A DNA stretch of 56,902 nt, from positions 1 to 56,902 of the forward strand of contig JANYBM010000080.1 in NCBI GenBank assembly GCA_025361125.1, read 5' to 3'. The position numbers and the translations under genes were made by a program. Origin of the DNA: Holophagaceae bacterium (GTDB lineage: Bacteria; Acidobacteriota; Holophagae; Holophagales; Holophagaceae). Shown one piece after another: positions 1-7,735 of this stretch. The notes beneath the pieces were generated by a model, which had not been told where the DNA came from, did no database searches, and saw only the letters and a program-made list of their open reading frames with translations. Numbering within the stretch: position 1 is the stretch's first letter; each line of letters opens with the position of its first letter.

Positions 1-107
1 GCGCCACCTCGAATGTCGCCAAGGTCTGGCGGAACGGCAATGCCAGCGCCCTGACGGATGGAACCCAGACTGCTCGCGGGTATGGAATCGCGGTGACGGC
101 GCATTAA
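1..107 (+). CDS. C-terminal end of a repeat protein (partial)
   Basis: The first 107 bases are open in one frame and end in TAA at 105-107. The 34 visible residues include VWRNGNASALTDGTQTA and end GIAVTAH. This resembles the last unit of the tandem '(Y/V)WKNG..LTDGT..A...I.V' repeats found in uncharacterised, probably propeller-like exported bacterial proteins; that similarity is from memory. The rest of the gene lies outside the window. An inverted repeat at 181-216 follows it. No function can be assigned. Confidence 0.6.
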   Translation, partial: ATSNVAKVWRNGNASALTDGTQTARGYGIAVTAH

Positions 108-180
108 CGAACCCCAGCGCCCAAGGCCCGGGTTCATAGCCTTGGATAACTGACCTTCCCGATTTTTAGGCCAAACAGGA

Positions 181-216
181 CGGTCACCCCCTCACAGGAA
201 GGAGTAGGGGTGACCG
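181..216. terminator. Inverted repeat between convergent genes, probable terminator
   Basis: Perfect 10-bp arms CGGTCACCCC (181-190) and GGGGTGACCG (207-216) with a 16-nt loop. It lies between the plus-strand partial gene and the end of the minus-strand Ig-repeat gene. Read on the minus strand it is followed by TCCTGTTT, a weak T-rich tract, so it most likely ends the large minus-strand gene. Confidence 0.55.
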
Positions 217-227
217 CCCTGCCCCGA

Positions 228-3200
228 TCAGGGGTTGCCACCTGAGTAGCTGTGGTAGCCGAGGCGGTTGGTGGTGCCCACCGCGGCGGAATCCACCAGG
301 CTGAAATTGGGAGACTTGATCTGAAGCGTGTCCACCTGGATCCATTGAGAAAAGGTGAAGGTGGGGTTCGGGGCGGTGACGGAGAAGGCCCGGACATAGG
401 AGCGGTCGAGGCCCTTGACCAGGGTCCAGTTGCTTCCCGCGGTCGTGCCGGTGTTCCCCATCCACGCAACCGAGTCGTTGATTCCAATGACATCCGTGCG
501 ATGGCTGTAGGCCGTAGCGCCGAGCGTCCCAGTTGCATCTGGTGAGAGGAAAACCACGTCATCGCCGTTGAAATTGGCCACTGACGTGCTGATCCCAGTT
601 CCCGTCACGTAAGTTGGAGTCGGCAACACCGAGGCGCTGTTAAACAGTAGGATGCTCGCACCCGGCGCGATGGTGCCTATGAACGCGTAAGTGGAGTAAC
701 TGCCACCGGTGGCAGTGTAGGGGTTGGACCAGAGCCAAGCGTACATTGGGGTGTCAGTGGCGTTGAAAGTGGAGGCGCCGACATTGGTGATCTCGATCCA
801 CTTATTGTTGCTGGTGCCCTCATAATACTGGCTGATGATCAACTGCGGAATTGCCGCAGGCGGAGTCACCGTCAGCGTGAACGTCTTGACCGTGGCGGCA
901 GCTTCGCCGTCCGTGGCGGTGACAGTGATTAGGGTGGTCCCGGTCAGCCCCGCCTGTGGCACCAGGGTAAGGGTGATGGCACCGTTCGTGTTCCCGACCG
1001 TGATGTTGGAATCCAAAAGCAGGGTGGTGTTCCCGGACGTGGCGGTCACGGTGATACTGCCGGGTGCCGTGGCATCGTCCGCGACGGAGAAGTTAATGGC
1101 TTTGGAAGTCCCCACGGTGGTACTGGAATCGGGAATCGTGGAGGGTGTAAAAGTAGGCGCGGTGTTGCTCACCACAGTGAAAGTGAAGGTCTTGACCAGG
1201 GATGCCCCGGAGGCGTCGGTGAGGGTCACGGTGATGGTGGCGCTTCCGAGTTGGGCTGCCACAGGTGTGATGCCCAGGGAAACTGCGCCGGCGGTGTTGG
1301 TCACCACCAGCTGGTCATCGGCCACAAGGTTCTGGTCGCTGGAGAGGGCTGTCACAACCAGGCTTCCGGGTGGTGTGTAATCATCAGCCACCGTGAAAGC
1401 CACCGGGGGAACGGGATTCCCGACCCGGACGGAGAGGTTGGAAAGCGTGGTGGGCGAGATGGTTGGAGGCGCATTGGTGGGGTCCACCACCGTGACCACC
1501 CGCGTAATCGTATTGGTCTGGCCTAGGCTGTCCGTCGCGGAGAAGGTCGCAGTGAAGCTTCCGGCACTCGCATAGATGTGGGTCGTGGTCAGGCCAGTGG
1601 TTGCAGTGGGGCCATCCCCGAAGGTCCAGCTGCACCCCGAAGTTGTGTCAACGGTCCCGCCAGCCTGGTTGGGCATCACAGTGGCTTCGAAGGGGATGGA
1701 GTCCCCCATCTTCACCGTGTCTCCCTTAAGGATGGGGTTGGTGGTGATGGGAATGAGATCCCAACTCGGCTTCAGGATATGGACATTGGGTCCGCTGGCT
1801 TTTTCGAAATTGCCTCCCCATCCACGCACATCCACTGTGGCTTTCCAGGCATCCAAGGTGGCGTCATGGGGAAGGTTGGGGAAGAAATCCAACCCTGTCA
1901 GATCCTCTACCAATTTGACGGTAGTAGTGTACTTCCAGATATCGGCGCTCTCGACAGTCGCGTAGGAACGGTTGGAAGACATCCAGGCAATAACTCTAGG
2001 TAGCGTCTGCCCGGCTGCAGGTTCCGCTACAACGATCTTGTAGCAGGCAGTGGGGATGGCGATGGCAAGTGTCCCGACTGGCAGGCTTGCAGGCGTCCTG
2101 GTGTAGGTCGAAGTGGAAGGTACCCAGAAATCCGTTGTACCGGTGAAGATAGGACCTGTGTAGACCCAGGTGCGACCGAAGATGGCGGTCACCCCATTGT
2201 TGAAGACGCCACCGATGGATTTCCCGCCGACCGCTTCCTCCAGGTCATTCCACAAATGCTGGTTGTAGTAAGAAACCTGGGCGACCAGGTTGGACATGTA
2301 GGTGGCGTCATCCCCGGCCTGCTGGTTATACCGGTAGGCGACATCCGAGCGCATCGCCATGTGTCCCCGATCGAAGCCCTGGCCATTGGCCAGGTAGAAC
2401 ATGCTTCCGTGCGTACCCATGGAGGCCTTGGTTACCTGAGGGGCATCCAACCGGGTATCCGTCTGGTAGTCCCCGGTGCTGTTGGGGAAGGTGCTGTTGA
2501 CTTTGAAATCCGCGTAAGCGGTCCACGCTGGGTTCTTCAGAGTCTCGTCATACCCCAAACGGAAGGCTCCGTTGGGGAATTTGACCGGGTCCACGTGCAG
2601 GGAGGGCACGACCGTCAAAGGCCGACTGGGCACGGCCACAGGCTCGCCCCCTGGAATATAGAAAGGATTCGGTGCGACCACTGTGAAGGTGGCGCTGGAG
2701 CTTTCAATCGAGGTGATGTCGTCGCTGACTACCACCGTGTAACCGTCAGGCACTATCTTGAGGTCAGTGAAGCCAGTGGTGTAGCTGCTGGCAGTGGCTC
2801 CAGCAATGTTGGAACCATTCTTCCGCCACTGGTAGGTGAACGGCCCGAATCCGCTGGCCGCGACATTGAATTTGGCACCGTCTGGGGCTGTCACGGTCTG
2901 GTCCACTGGCTGAGTCTGGATAGTCAGATCCGAAGTCACGATGAGTATGGCCGCATCGCTTGTCACGCTCCCGGCCGGACCCGTAACCACCACCGTATAG
3001 CTGTCGGCATCGGTCGCGGTAATGGCCGTGAAGCTGAGGGATGGTGAAGTCATTCCAGGGAGATTCGTTCCATTCTTCTGCCACTGGTAAGTGAGAGGCC
3101 CCGTGCCGCTCGCCGCACAGGTCAGGGACACAGCACTCCCCTCGACGTAGCTGCCACCCTGCGGTTGGGTGGTGAAGGAAGGCAGGATGGGTGTGACTGT

Positions 3201-5957
3201 CAGGGTTGCCAGATTGCTCAACGATGATTGGCTTGCACCATTCGTGACGAGCACCGAGTAGTGGGTGCTGTTGTCGGTGGCATAAACGAGGCTTGGCGTC
3301 GTGAAAGTGGTGGCAACCGCCCCAGACAGATTGCTTCCGTTCCGCTGCCACTGGTAGGTGAAGGGACCGGTTCCACTGGCAGACACGGTGAAGGTGGCCG
3401 TCGTTCCATCCACCGCTGATTGATCCACAGGACCAAGCAATTGGGTGGGCTTGGGGATGACCGTGAGAGTGGCAGGATCACTGGCAGTGGCTTGACCTGC
3501 GGCGTTGGTCACGACTACGGAATACACTGCATGGTTGTCCGTGATGTAGACGATGGTAGGCGTCGTATAGTTGGCTGCAATCGCCCCTGGCAGGTCAATT
3601 CCGTTCCGCTTCCACTGGTAGGTGAAGGGGCCGGTGCCACTGGCAGACACTGTGAAGCTGGCGGTCGAACCATCCACGGCGGACTGATTGCCGGGACCGG
3701 CCAGTTGGGTAGTCATTGGAATCACGGTGAGCCTGGCTAGGCCACTGAATGAGAGGTGGCCTGCTCCATTGGTTACGACCACGGAATACACCGCATTGTT
3801 GTCTGTGGCATAGACGAGGGCAAGCGTCGTGTAAGTGGCGCCGACAGCCCCAGGCAAATTGAAGCCGTTTCGCTTCCACTGGTAGGTGAAGGGACCGGTT
3901 CCACTGGCAGAAACCATGAAGGTCGCAGTCGCACCATCCTCGGCCGATTGATCCACAGGACCGACCAGTTGGGTGGCCTTGACGATCACGGTCAGTTTCG
4001 CCGGGCCACTGGTGGTGCCCTGGCCAGCTCCGTTGGTTACCAACACGGAGAACACCGCATTGTTGTCCGTGGCGTAGACGAGGGCAGGCGTCGTGTAGGT
4101 GGCGCCCACAGCCCCAGGCAGATCAATTCCATTCCGTTTCCACTGGTAGGTGAAAGGGCCACTACCCGTCGCGACCACGGAGAAGGTGGCGGTCGAACCA
4201 TCCACTGCCGATTGATCGCCAGGACCGACCAGTTGGGTGGAGTTGGAAGTCACGGTGAGCTTCGCCTGGCCACTGATGGTGACCTGGCCAGCTCCGTTGG
4301 TCACGGCCACAGAGTACGCCGCATTGTTGTCTATGGCATAGACGAGGGGAAGTGTCGTGCAGGTGGTGCCGACAGCCCCAGGCAGATCGCTTCCGTTCCG
4401 CTTCCACTGGTAGGTGAAGGGGCCGGTTCCACTAGCGGCAACCGAGAATGTGGCGGTCGCACCATCCACTGCCGATTGATCGGCAGGACCGAGCAGTTGG
4501 GTGGGTTTGGGGATCACGGTGAGCTTCGCCTGGCCACTGGTGGTGACCTGGCCAGTTCCGTTGGTTACAGCCACGGAATACGCCGCATTGTCGTCCGTGG
4601 CATAGACGAGGGAAAGCGTGGTGTAGGTGGCGCCGACAGCCCCAGGCAGATTGCTTCCGTTGCGCTTCCACTGGTAGGTGAAGGGACCAGTTCCATTAGC
4701 GGTAACGGCGAAAAGGGCCGTCGAGCCATCCAAGGCAGACTGATCACTCGGCCCCACCAATTGGGTCGGTTTGGGGGTCACCGTGACTTTGGCGGGGCCG
4801 CCGGTGGTGGCTTGGCCTGCTCCGTTGGTTACGAGCACGGAACACACAGCATTGTTGTCGGTGGCGTAAACGAGAGTGGGGGTGGTGTAGCTGGAGGCAA
4901 TGGCCCCAGGCAGATCGGTTCCCTTCCACTTCCACTGATAAGTGAAGGGGCCGGTTCCACTGGCGGAAACCGAGAAGGTGGCTGAGGAACCGTCCACCGC
5001 GGACTGATCGCCCAGGCCAACCAATTGAGTGGGTTTGGGGGTCACGGTGAGCTTAGCCGAGCCACTGGAGACAGCCTGGTTCACCCCATTGGTCACCACC
5101 ACGGAATACAGCGCATTGTTGTCCACCGCATAGGCCAGGGAAGGTGTCATGTAGCTGGCGTTGGTGGCCCCCGGCAGAACCACGCCATTCCGCTTCCATT
5201 GGTAGGCGAACGGCGCCGTTCCATCCACGGATACATTGAAGCTCGCGGTGGAACCATCCAGCACCGTTTGATCGACCGGGCCAGTCAGCTGGGTGGCCTT
5301 GGGGGTCACGGTGACTAAGGCGGAATTGCTGGGGGTGGCCTGTCCGGCCCCATTGGTCACGACCACGGAATAAGCCATCTGGTTATCCGACGCATAGACA
5401 AGGGCCGGTGTGGTGCAGGTGGCCGCGTGGGCTCCGGCTACATCGACTCCGTTCCGTTTCCACTGGTAGGTGAACGGTCCAGTACCACTGGCGGCGATCG
5501 TGAAGGTGGCCGGTGCACCGTCCAGGACCGTCTGATCTGATAAGCCAGTCAGGACCGTGGTTTTGGGCGTCACACTCAACTTGACCGCATTACTGGTGAC
5601 GGTTCCGGCGGAATTGGAGATGACCACGTTGAAAGTCGCTCCGTGATCACTCGCGTAGACAACCTGCCCAGTCATATAGCTCGCATTGATGACCCCGGCC
5701 AAAGGAGCGCCGTTGCGGTTCCACTGGTACGTGAGGCCCTCACCACTGGCCACAACAGAGAAGCTGGCCGGGGTTCCATCCAGGACTGTCTGGTCGGTCG
5801 GCTGGGAGGTGATAGCTGGAGCGGACTTTTGACTGGATCCGCCACAACCCAAGGCAGCAAAAAGCGAACAGACCATGGCAGCCGGGACCAAAAAGCCACC
5901 CGCAGCCTTCGCCTGACGGCGGAACAGCTCACTCCAATGGGCGAAGAATTGCGGCAT
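228..5957 (-). CDS. Giant Ig-repeat lipoprotein with a DNA/RNA non-specific endonuclease domain and lamin-tail-like C-terminus
   Basis: 1,909 residues. The N-terminus is charged, then hydrophobic, ending in a lipobox-like LGC about residue 38, so it is probably exported and lipid-anchored. Residues ~44-1090 hold twelve Ig-like repeats of ~88 residues, each with a TYQWKRNG-type core. Residues ~1119-1370 form a Serratia-nuclease-type domain: DRGHM supplies the catalytic His, and YMSNLVAQ...NQ..W..LE the metal-binding Asn region, ending in an IPTACYKIVV strand typical of the fold. Then come a PKD-like domain (~1396-1489), two Ig/cadherin-like domains (~1490-1700), and a C-terminal ~200 residues starting QLIISQYYEG...KWIEITN, resembling a lamin-tail domain. 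An AGGAG Shine-Dalgarno sequence precedes ATG 5957. Likely role: cell-surface or released nuclease for extracellular nucleic acid. Its partner and target are unknown. Confidence 0.88.
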   Translation of the reverse strand: MPQFFAHWSELFRRQAKAAGGFLVPAAMVCSLFAALGCGGSSQKSAPAITSQPTDQTVLDGTPASFSVVASGEGLTYQWNRNGAPLAGVINASYMTGQVVYASDHGATFNVVISNSAGTVTSNAVKLSVTPKTTVLTGLSDQTVLDGAPATFTIAASGTGPFTYQWKRNGVDVAGAHAATCTTPALVYASDNQMAYSVVVTNGAGQATPSNSALVTVTPKATQLTGPVDQTVLDGSTASFNVSVDGTAPFAYQWKRNGVVLPGATNASYMTPSLAYAVDNNALYSVVVTNGVNQAVSSGSAKLTVTPKPTQLVGLGDQSAVDGSSATFSVSASGTGPFTYQWKWKGTDLPGAIASSYTTPTLVYATDNNAVCSVLVTNGAGQATTGGPAKVTVTPKPTQLVGPSDQSALDGSTALFAVTANGTGPFTYQWKRNGSNLPGAVGATYTTLSLVYATDDNAAYSVAVTNGTGQVTTSGQAKLTVIPKPTQLLGPADQSAVDGATATFSVAASGTGPFTYQWKRNGSDLPGAVGTTCTTLPLVYAIDNNAAYSVAVTNGAGQVTISGQAKLTVTSNSTQLVGPGDQSAVDGSTATFSVVATGSGPFTYQWKRNGIDLPGAVGATYTTPALVYATDNNAVFSVLVTNGAGQGTTSGPAKLTVIVKATQLVGPVDQSAEDGATATFMVSASGTGPFTYQWKRNGFNLPGAVGATYTTLALVYATDNNAVYSVVVTNGAGHLSFSGLARLTVIPMTTQLAGPGNQSAVDGSTASFTVSASGTGPFTYQWKRNGIDLPGAIAANYTTPTIVYITDNHAVYSVVVTNAAGQATASDPATLTVIPKPTQLLGPVDQSAVDGTTATFTVSASGTGPFTYQWQRNGSNLSGAVATTFTTPSLVYATDNSTHYSVLVTNGASQSSLSNLATLTVTPILPSFTTQPQGGSYVEGSAVSLTCAASGTGPLTYQWQKNGTNLPGMTSPSLSFTAITATDADSYTVVVTGPAGSVTSDAAILIVTSDLTIQTQPVDQTVTAPDGAKFNVAASGFGPFTYQWRKNGSNIAGATASSYTTGFTDLKIVPDGYTVVVSDDITSIESSSATFTVVAPNPFYIPGGEPVAVPSRPLTVVPSLHVDPVKFPNGAFRLGYDETLKNPAWTAYADFKVNSTFPNSTGDYQTDTRLDAPQVTKASMGTHGSMFYLANGQGFDRGHMAMRSDVAYRYNQQAGDDATYMSNLVAQVSYYNQHLWNDLEEAVGGKSIGGVFNNGVTAIFGRTWVYTGPIFTGTTDFWVPSTSTYTRTPASLPVGTLAIAIPTACYKIVVAEPAAGQTLPRVIAWMSSNRSYATVESADIWKYTTTVKLVEDLTGLDFFPNLPHDATLDAWKATVDVRGWGGNFEKASGPNVHILKPSWDLIPITTNPILKGDTVKMGDSIPFEATVMPNQAGGTVDTTSGCSWTFGDGPTATTGLTTTHIYASAGSFTATFSATDSLGQTNTITRVVTVVDPTNAPPTISPTTLSNLSVRVGNPVPPVAFTVADDYTPPGSLVVTALSSDQNLVADDQLVVTNTAGAVSLGITPVAAQLGSATITVTLTDASGASLVKTFTFTVVSNTAPTFTPSTIPDSSTTVGTSKAINFSVADDATAPGSITVTATSGNTTLLLDSNITVGNTNGAITLTLVPQAGLTGTTLITVTATDGEAAATVKTFTLTVTPPAAIPQLIISQYYEGTSNNKWIEITNVGASTFNATDTPMYAWLWSNPYTATGGSYSTYAFIGTIAPGASILLFNSASVLPTPTYVTGTGISTSVANFNGDDVVFLSPDATGTLGATAYSHRTDVIGINDSVAWMGNTGTTAGSNWTLVKGLDRSYVRAFSVTAPNPTFTFSQWIQVDTLQIKSPNFSLVDSAAVGTTNRLGYHSYSGGNP
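2690..5830 (-). repeat. Array of twelve ~264-bp Ig-domain repeats
   Basis: Within the nuclease lipoprotein gene, units of about 264 bp recur. Repeats 4 to 10 (about 3,200-5,040) are very similar at DNA level, for example the recurring CCACTGGTAGGTGAAGGG and CCAGTTGGGT. Outer units (1-3, 11, 12) are more diverged. This suggests recent amplification or gene conversion of the central units. Unit count may vary between strains. Confidence 0.85.
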
Positions 5958-6830
5958 GTCTGCTCCTGAATGCCCGCCGAGTTCGTTTCGGCCAGGAAGT
6001 TAGTTGATAAAAACAGTGAATTGAATTTTCAATTTATTGATTGAATGTAAATTCCATGTGATATATATAAAAATTATCAAATAATTATATTTGATAATTT
6101 TTTATAAACATATTAATAAATTTATTATTTGCCCTTGTTCTTGGCGCCCTTTGCCTGTAATTGTTTTGAGTCTCATTTGAGGATATCCCATCAAGGACTT
6201 CCACTAGACAAATACATCGGAAGGAAAACGAAAATATTCAATTTCTTTTCTCTTAATTTTCTATTAATGATAAATAAATTTACAAAAATAAAAACGAATT
6301 ATTAACGTATTTATAAATTAAAAAATAAAAATACTAACAATTTACAATTATAATAAATTATTATAAATAATAAATACAATAATTTTTTATAACTAAATAT
6401 AATAACCCAAAAAAACAATACCTTAATATTTTTTCAACGTCAATGATTGTTAGCTGAATTATGATGCTAATAATTTTTTTGTGATATTAGTCATAATTAC
6501 CACGCACCACTCCCTTCCCTACTCAATCCAGAGTCAGGGTGTTGGCGAAATTAGTGAGGTAGGACCCGAAGTGTCTAGATGGTTCACAAACCCCATTTAG
6601 AGGGCATGGGGGGGCTGGGCCTTTGCACTTATACAGCCGAGAATCGCCTGGATGACTCTCGGTTTCGTTGTCCAGGCTGTCCATTGCTTCCGGCCCAGGT
6701 AGTTCGAGCAAGCAAGGACTTCGTCAGCAAATGCGCCCTAGTGGAGCTTCAACCAAAGATCAAAAATCAGAAATTTCGCCAACTCATCGCAGAAATTCAG
6801 GACCAAGGCCCAAGGCGGTAGCATCACTGC
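5958..6830. other. 873-bp intergenic region with a strongly AT-rich block
   Basis: About 5,995-6,520 is overwhelmingly A+T (long runs of AAATAATAAATA type), in sharp contrast to the GC-rich flanks. It holds no plausible gene. It contains a perfect 14-bp inverted repeat (6,069-6,102) and many TATAAT-like hexamers, so it probably includes the promoter of the nuclease lipoprotein. The remaining ~310 bp before ruvC return to normal composition and show only a weak CCGAGA/TCTCGG inverted repeat near 6,640-6,665. Confidence 0.7.
6069..6102. repeat. Perfect 14-bp AT-only-stem inverted repeat
   Basis: Arms AAAAATTATCAAAT (6069-6082) and ATTTGATAATTTTT (6089-6102) flank the loop AATTAT. It lies 110 bp upstream of the start codon of the nuclease lipoprotein, inside the AT-rich block. 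It could be an operator, a site for a nucleoid-binding protein, or a weak terminator-like hairpin. The sequence alone does not decide. Confidence 0.7.
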
Positions 6831-7328
6831 ATGCCCCTTCCCCCAGTAACTCCTTCCATCTGCCTTGGCGTGGACCCCGGCTCATTGGCCTGCGGGTGGG
6901 CGGTGGTGTCGCGGCTGGGGTCTCGGATGGAGCTGGTGGAGGCTGGCGTGATCCGATCAAAGCGAGGCGCGGAGTTCTCCGAACGGATCCACGGAATCCA
7001 TCTAAGCCTCTCCGAGGTCATCGCCATGCATCACCCGCACTTCATGGCGGTGGAATCGCCCTTTATGGAAAAGAACAGCGCAACCGCCATCAAGCTGGGC
7101 CAGATCCGAGGGGGAATCCTGCTGACTGCAGCGCTGCACCAGTTGCCAGTGGGGGACTACAACCCCATGCAAGTAAAGAAGGCCGTGAGTGGCTACGGCT
7201 GGGCGGACAAAAATCAGGTGGGGAAAATGGTGATGACCATCCTGAACCTGAAAGAACCCCTCCAAGCGGATGCCGCTGACGCCGCCGCCGTAGCCATCGG
7301 GCATCTGCTGGCTACGCGACGAAGCTAG
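6831..7328 (+). CDS. ruvC: Crossover junction endodeoxyribonuclease RuvC
   Basis: 165 residues, normal length. RuvC resolves Holliday junctions during recombination, working with RuvAB. The four acidic catalytic residues are visible in their usual setting: D15 in LGVDPG, E75 in AVESPF, and D147 and D150 in ADAADAAAVAIGH. ATG 6831 gives the usual N-terminus just before strand 1; an AAGGCGG sequence lies 13 nt upstream. ruvA, ruvB and yebC are not adjacent. A large hairpin at 7,555-7,604 ends the transcript. Confidence 0.95.
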   Translation: MPLPPVTPSICLGVDPGSLACGWAVVSRLGSRMELVEAGVIRSKRGAEFSERIHGIHLSLSEVIAMHHPHFMAVESPFMEKNSATAIKLGQIRGGILLTAALHQLPVGDYNPMQVKKAVSGYGWADKNQVGKMVMTILNLKEPLQADAADAAAVAIGHLLATRRS

Positions 7329-7735
7329 GCATTATGTAAAAAGGAACCCGCCGGTTGCTGGCATGAAATTATGCTGCTTTCTCTTCGGCGAAATCTGCGG
7401 CTAGAGCGATACTTCCAGTGCTTGGCAGGCAACCCAGACGAACGGCTGCAACTGGTTTAAGAGGTCGTAACATTCTCCAACTTCCATCCATCGCGTAGGC
7501 CTGCGTCCGACATAGCAGATCCATACGCCTTGGCCAGAAAAGTTCTGGCAAAGTTGCGACCCCAAAAGGAAGGGCACCAAAGGGTGCCCTTTTTTGGGGT
7601 CGCAGCTTTGCGGGTATATAAGGTCCGCATGCTGGAAGGGCAGGCAGGGAAAGGCCGCCCCCGGGTTTAAAATCGCTGAGTTCTGCGATCTCGAGGTTCA
7701 AGATGGGCCTTTCGGTTTGGCGTTCAAGGGGAAAA
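7329..7735. other. 407-bp intergenic region between convergent ruvC and yyaL-like gene
   Basis: It holds two tandem hairpins: GCCAGAA/TTCTGGC at 7,533-7,549 and the long one at 7,555-7,604. A minus-strand reading frame covers 7,369-7,701, but it runs through the hairpin and shows no domain, so I do not call it a gene. 7,340-7,530 and 7,605-7,735 show nothing recognisable. Confidence 0.5.
7555..7604. terminator. Long bidirectional hairpin terminator
   Basis: Left arm 7555-7578 and right arm 7583-7604 pair over 22 bp, with only a 2-nt GG bulge in the left arm and an AAAG loop. The inner stem AGGGCACC/GGTGCCCT is followed by TTTTTT on the plus strand; the outer stem adds CCCCAAAA/TTTTGGGG, giving an A/T tract for each direction. 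It lies between convergent ruvC and the yyaL-like gene. Confidence 0.85.

Noticed and set aside
3756-4985. A 409-codon plus-strand frame with internal repeats opposite the Ig array
   Set aside because: The repeats are the complement of the Ig units; the minus strand has signal peptide, ribosome site and recognised domains.
6523-6821. Short frames on both strands before ruvC
   Set aside because: No ribosome sites, no coherent codon pattern and no protein-like features; more likely untranslated leader.
7369-7701. A 110-codon minus-strand frame between ruvC and the yyaL-like gene
   Set aside because: It crosses the strong bidirectional hairpin, has no ribosome site and no recognisable domain.
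7640-7720. Possible tRNA-like segment containing GGTTCAAGAT
   Set aside because: No matching acceptor stem, anticodon arm or terminal CCA could be built around it.
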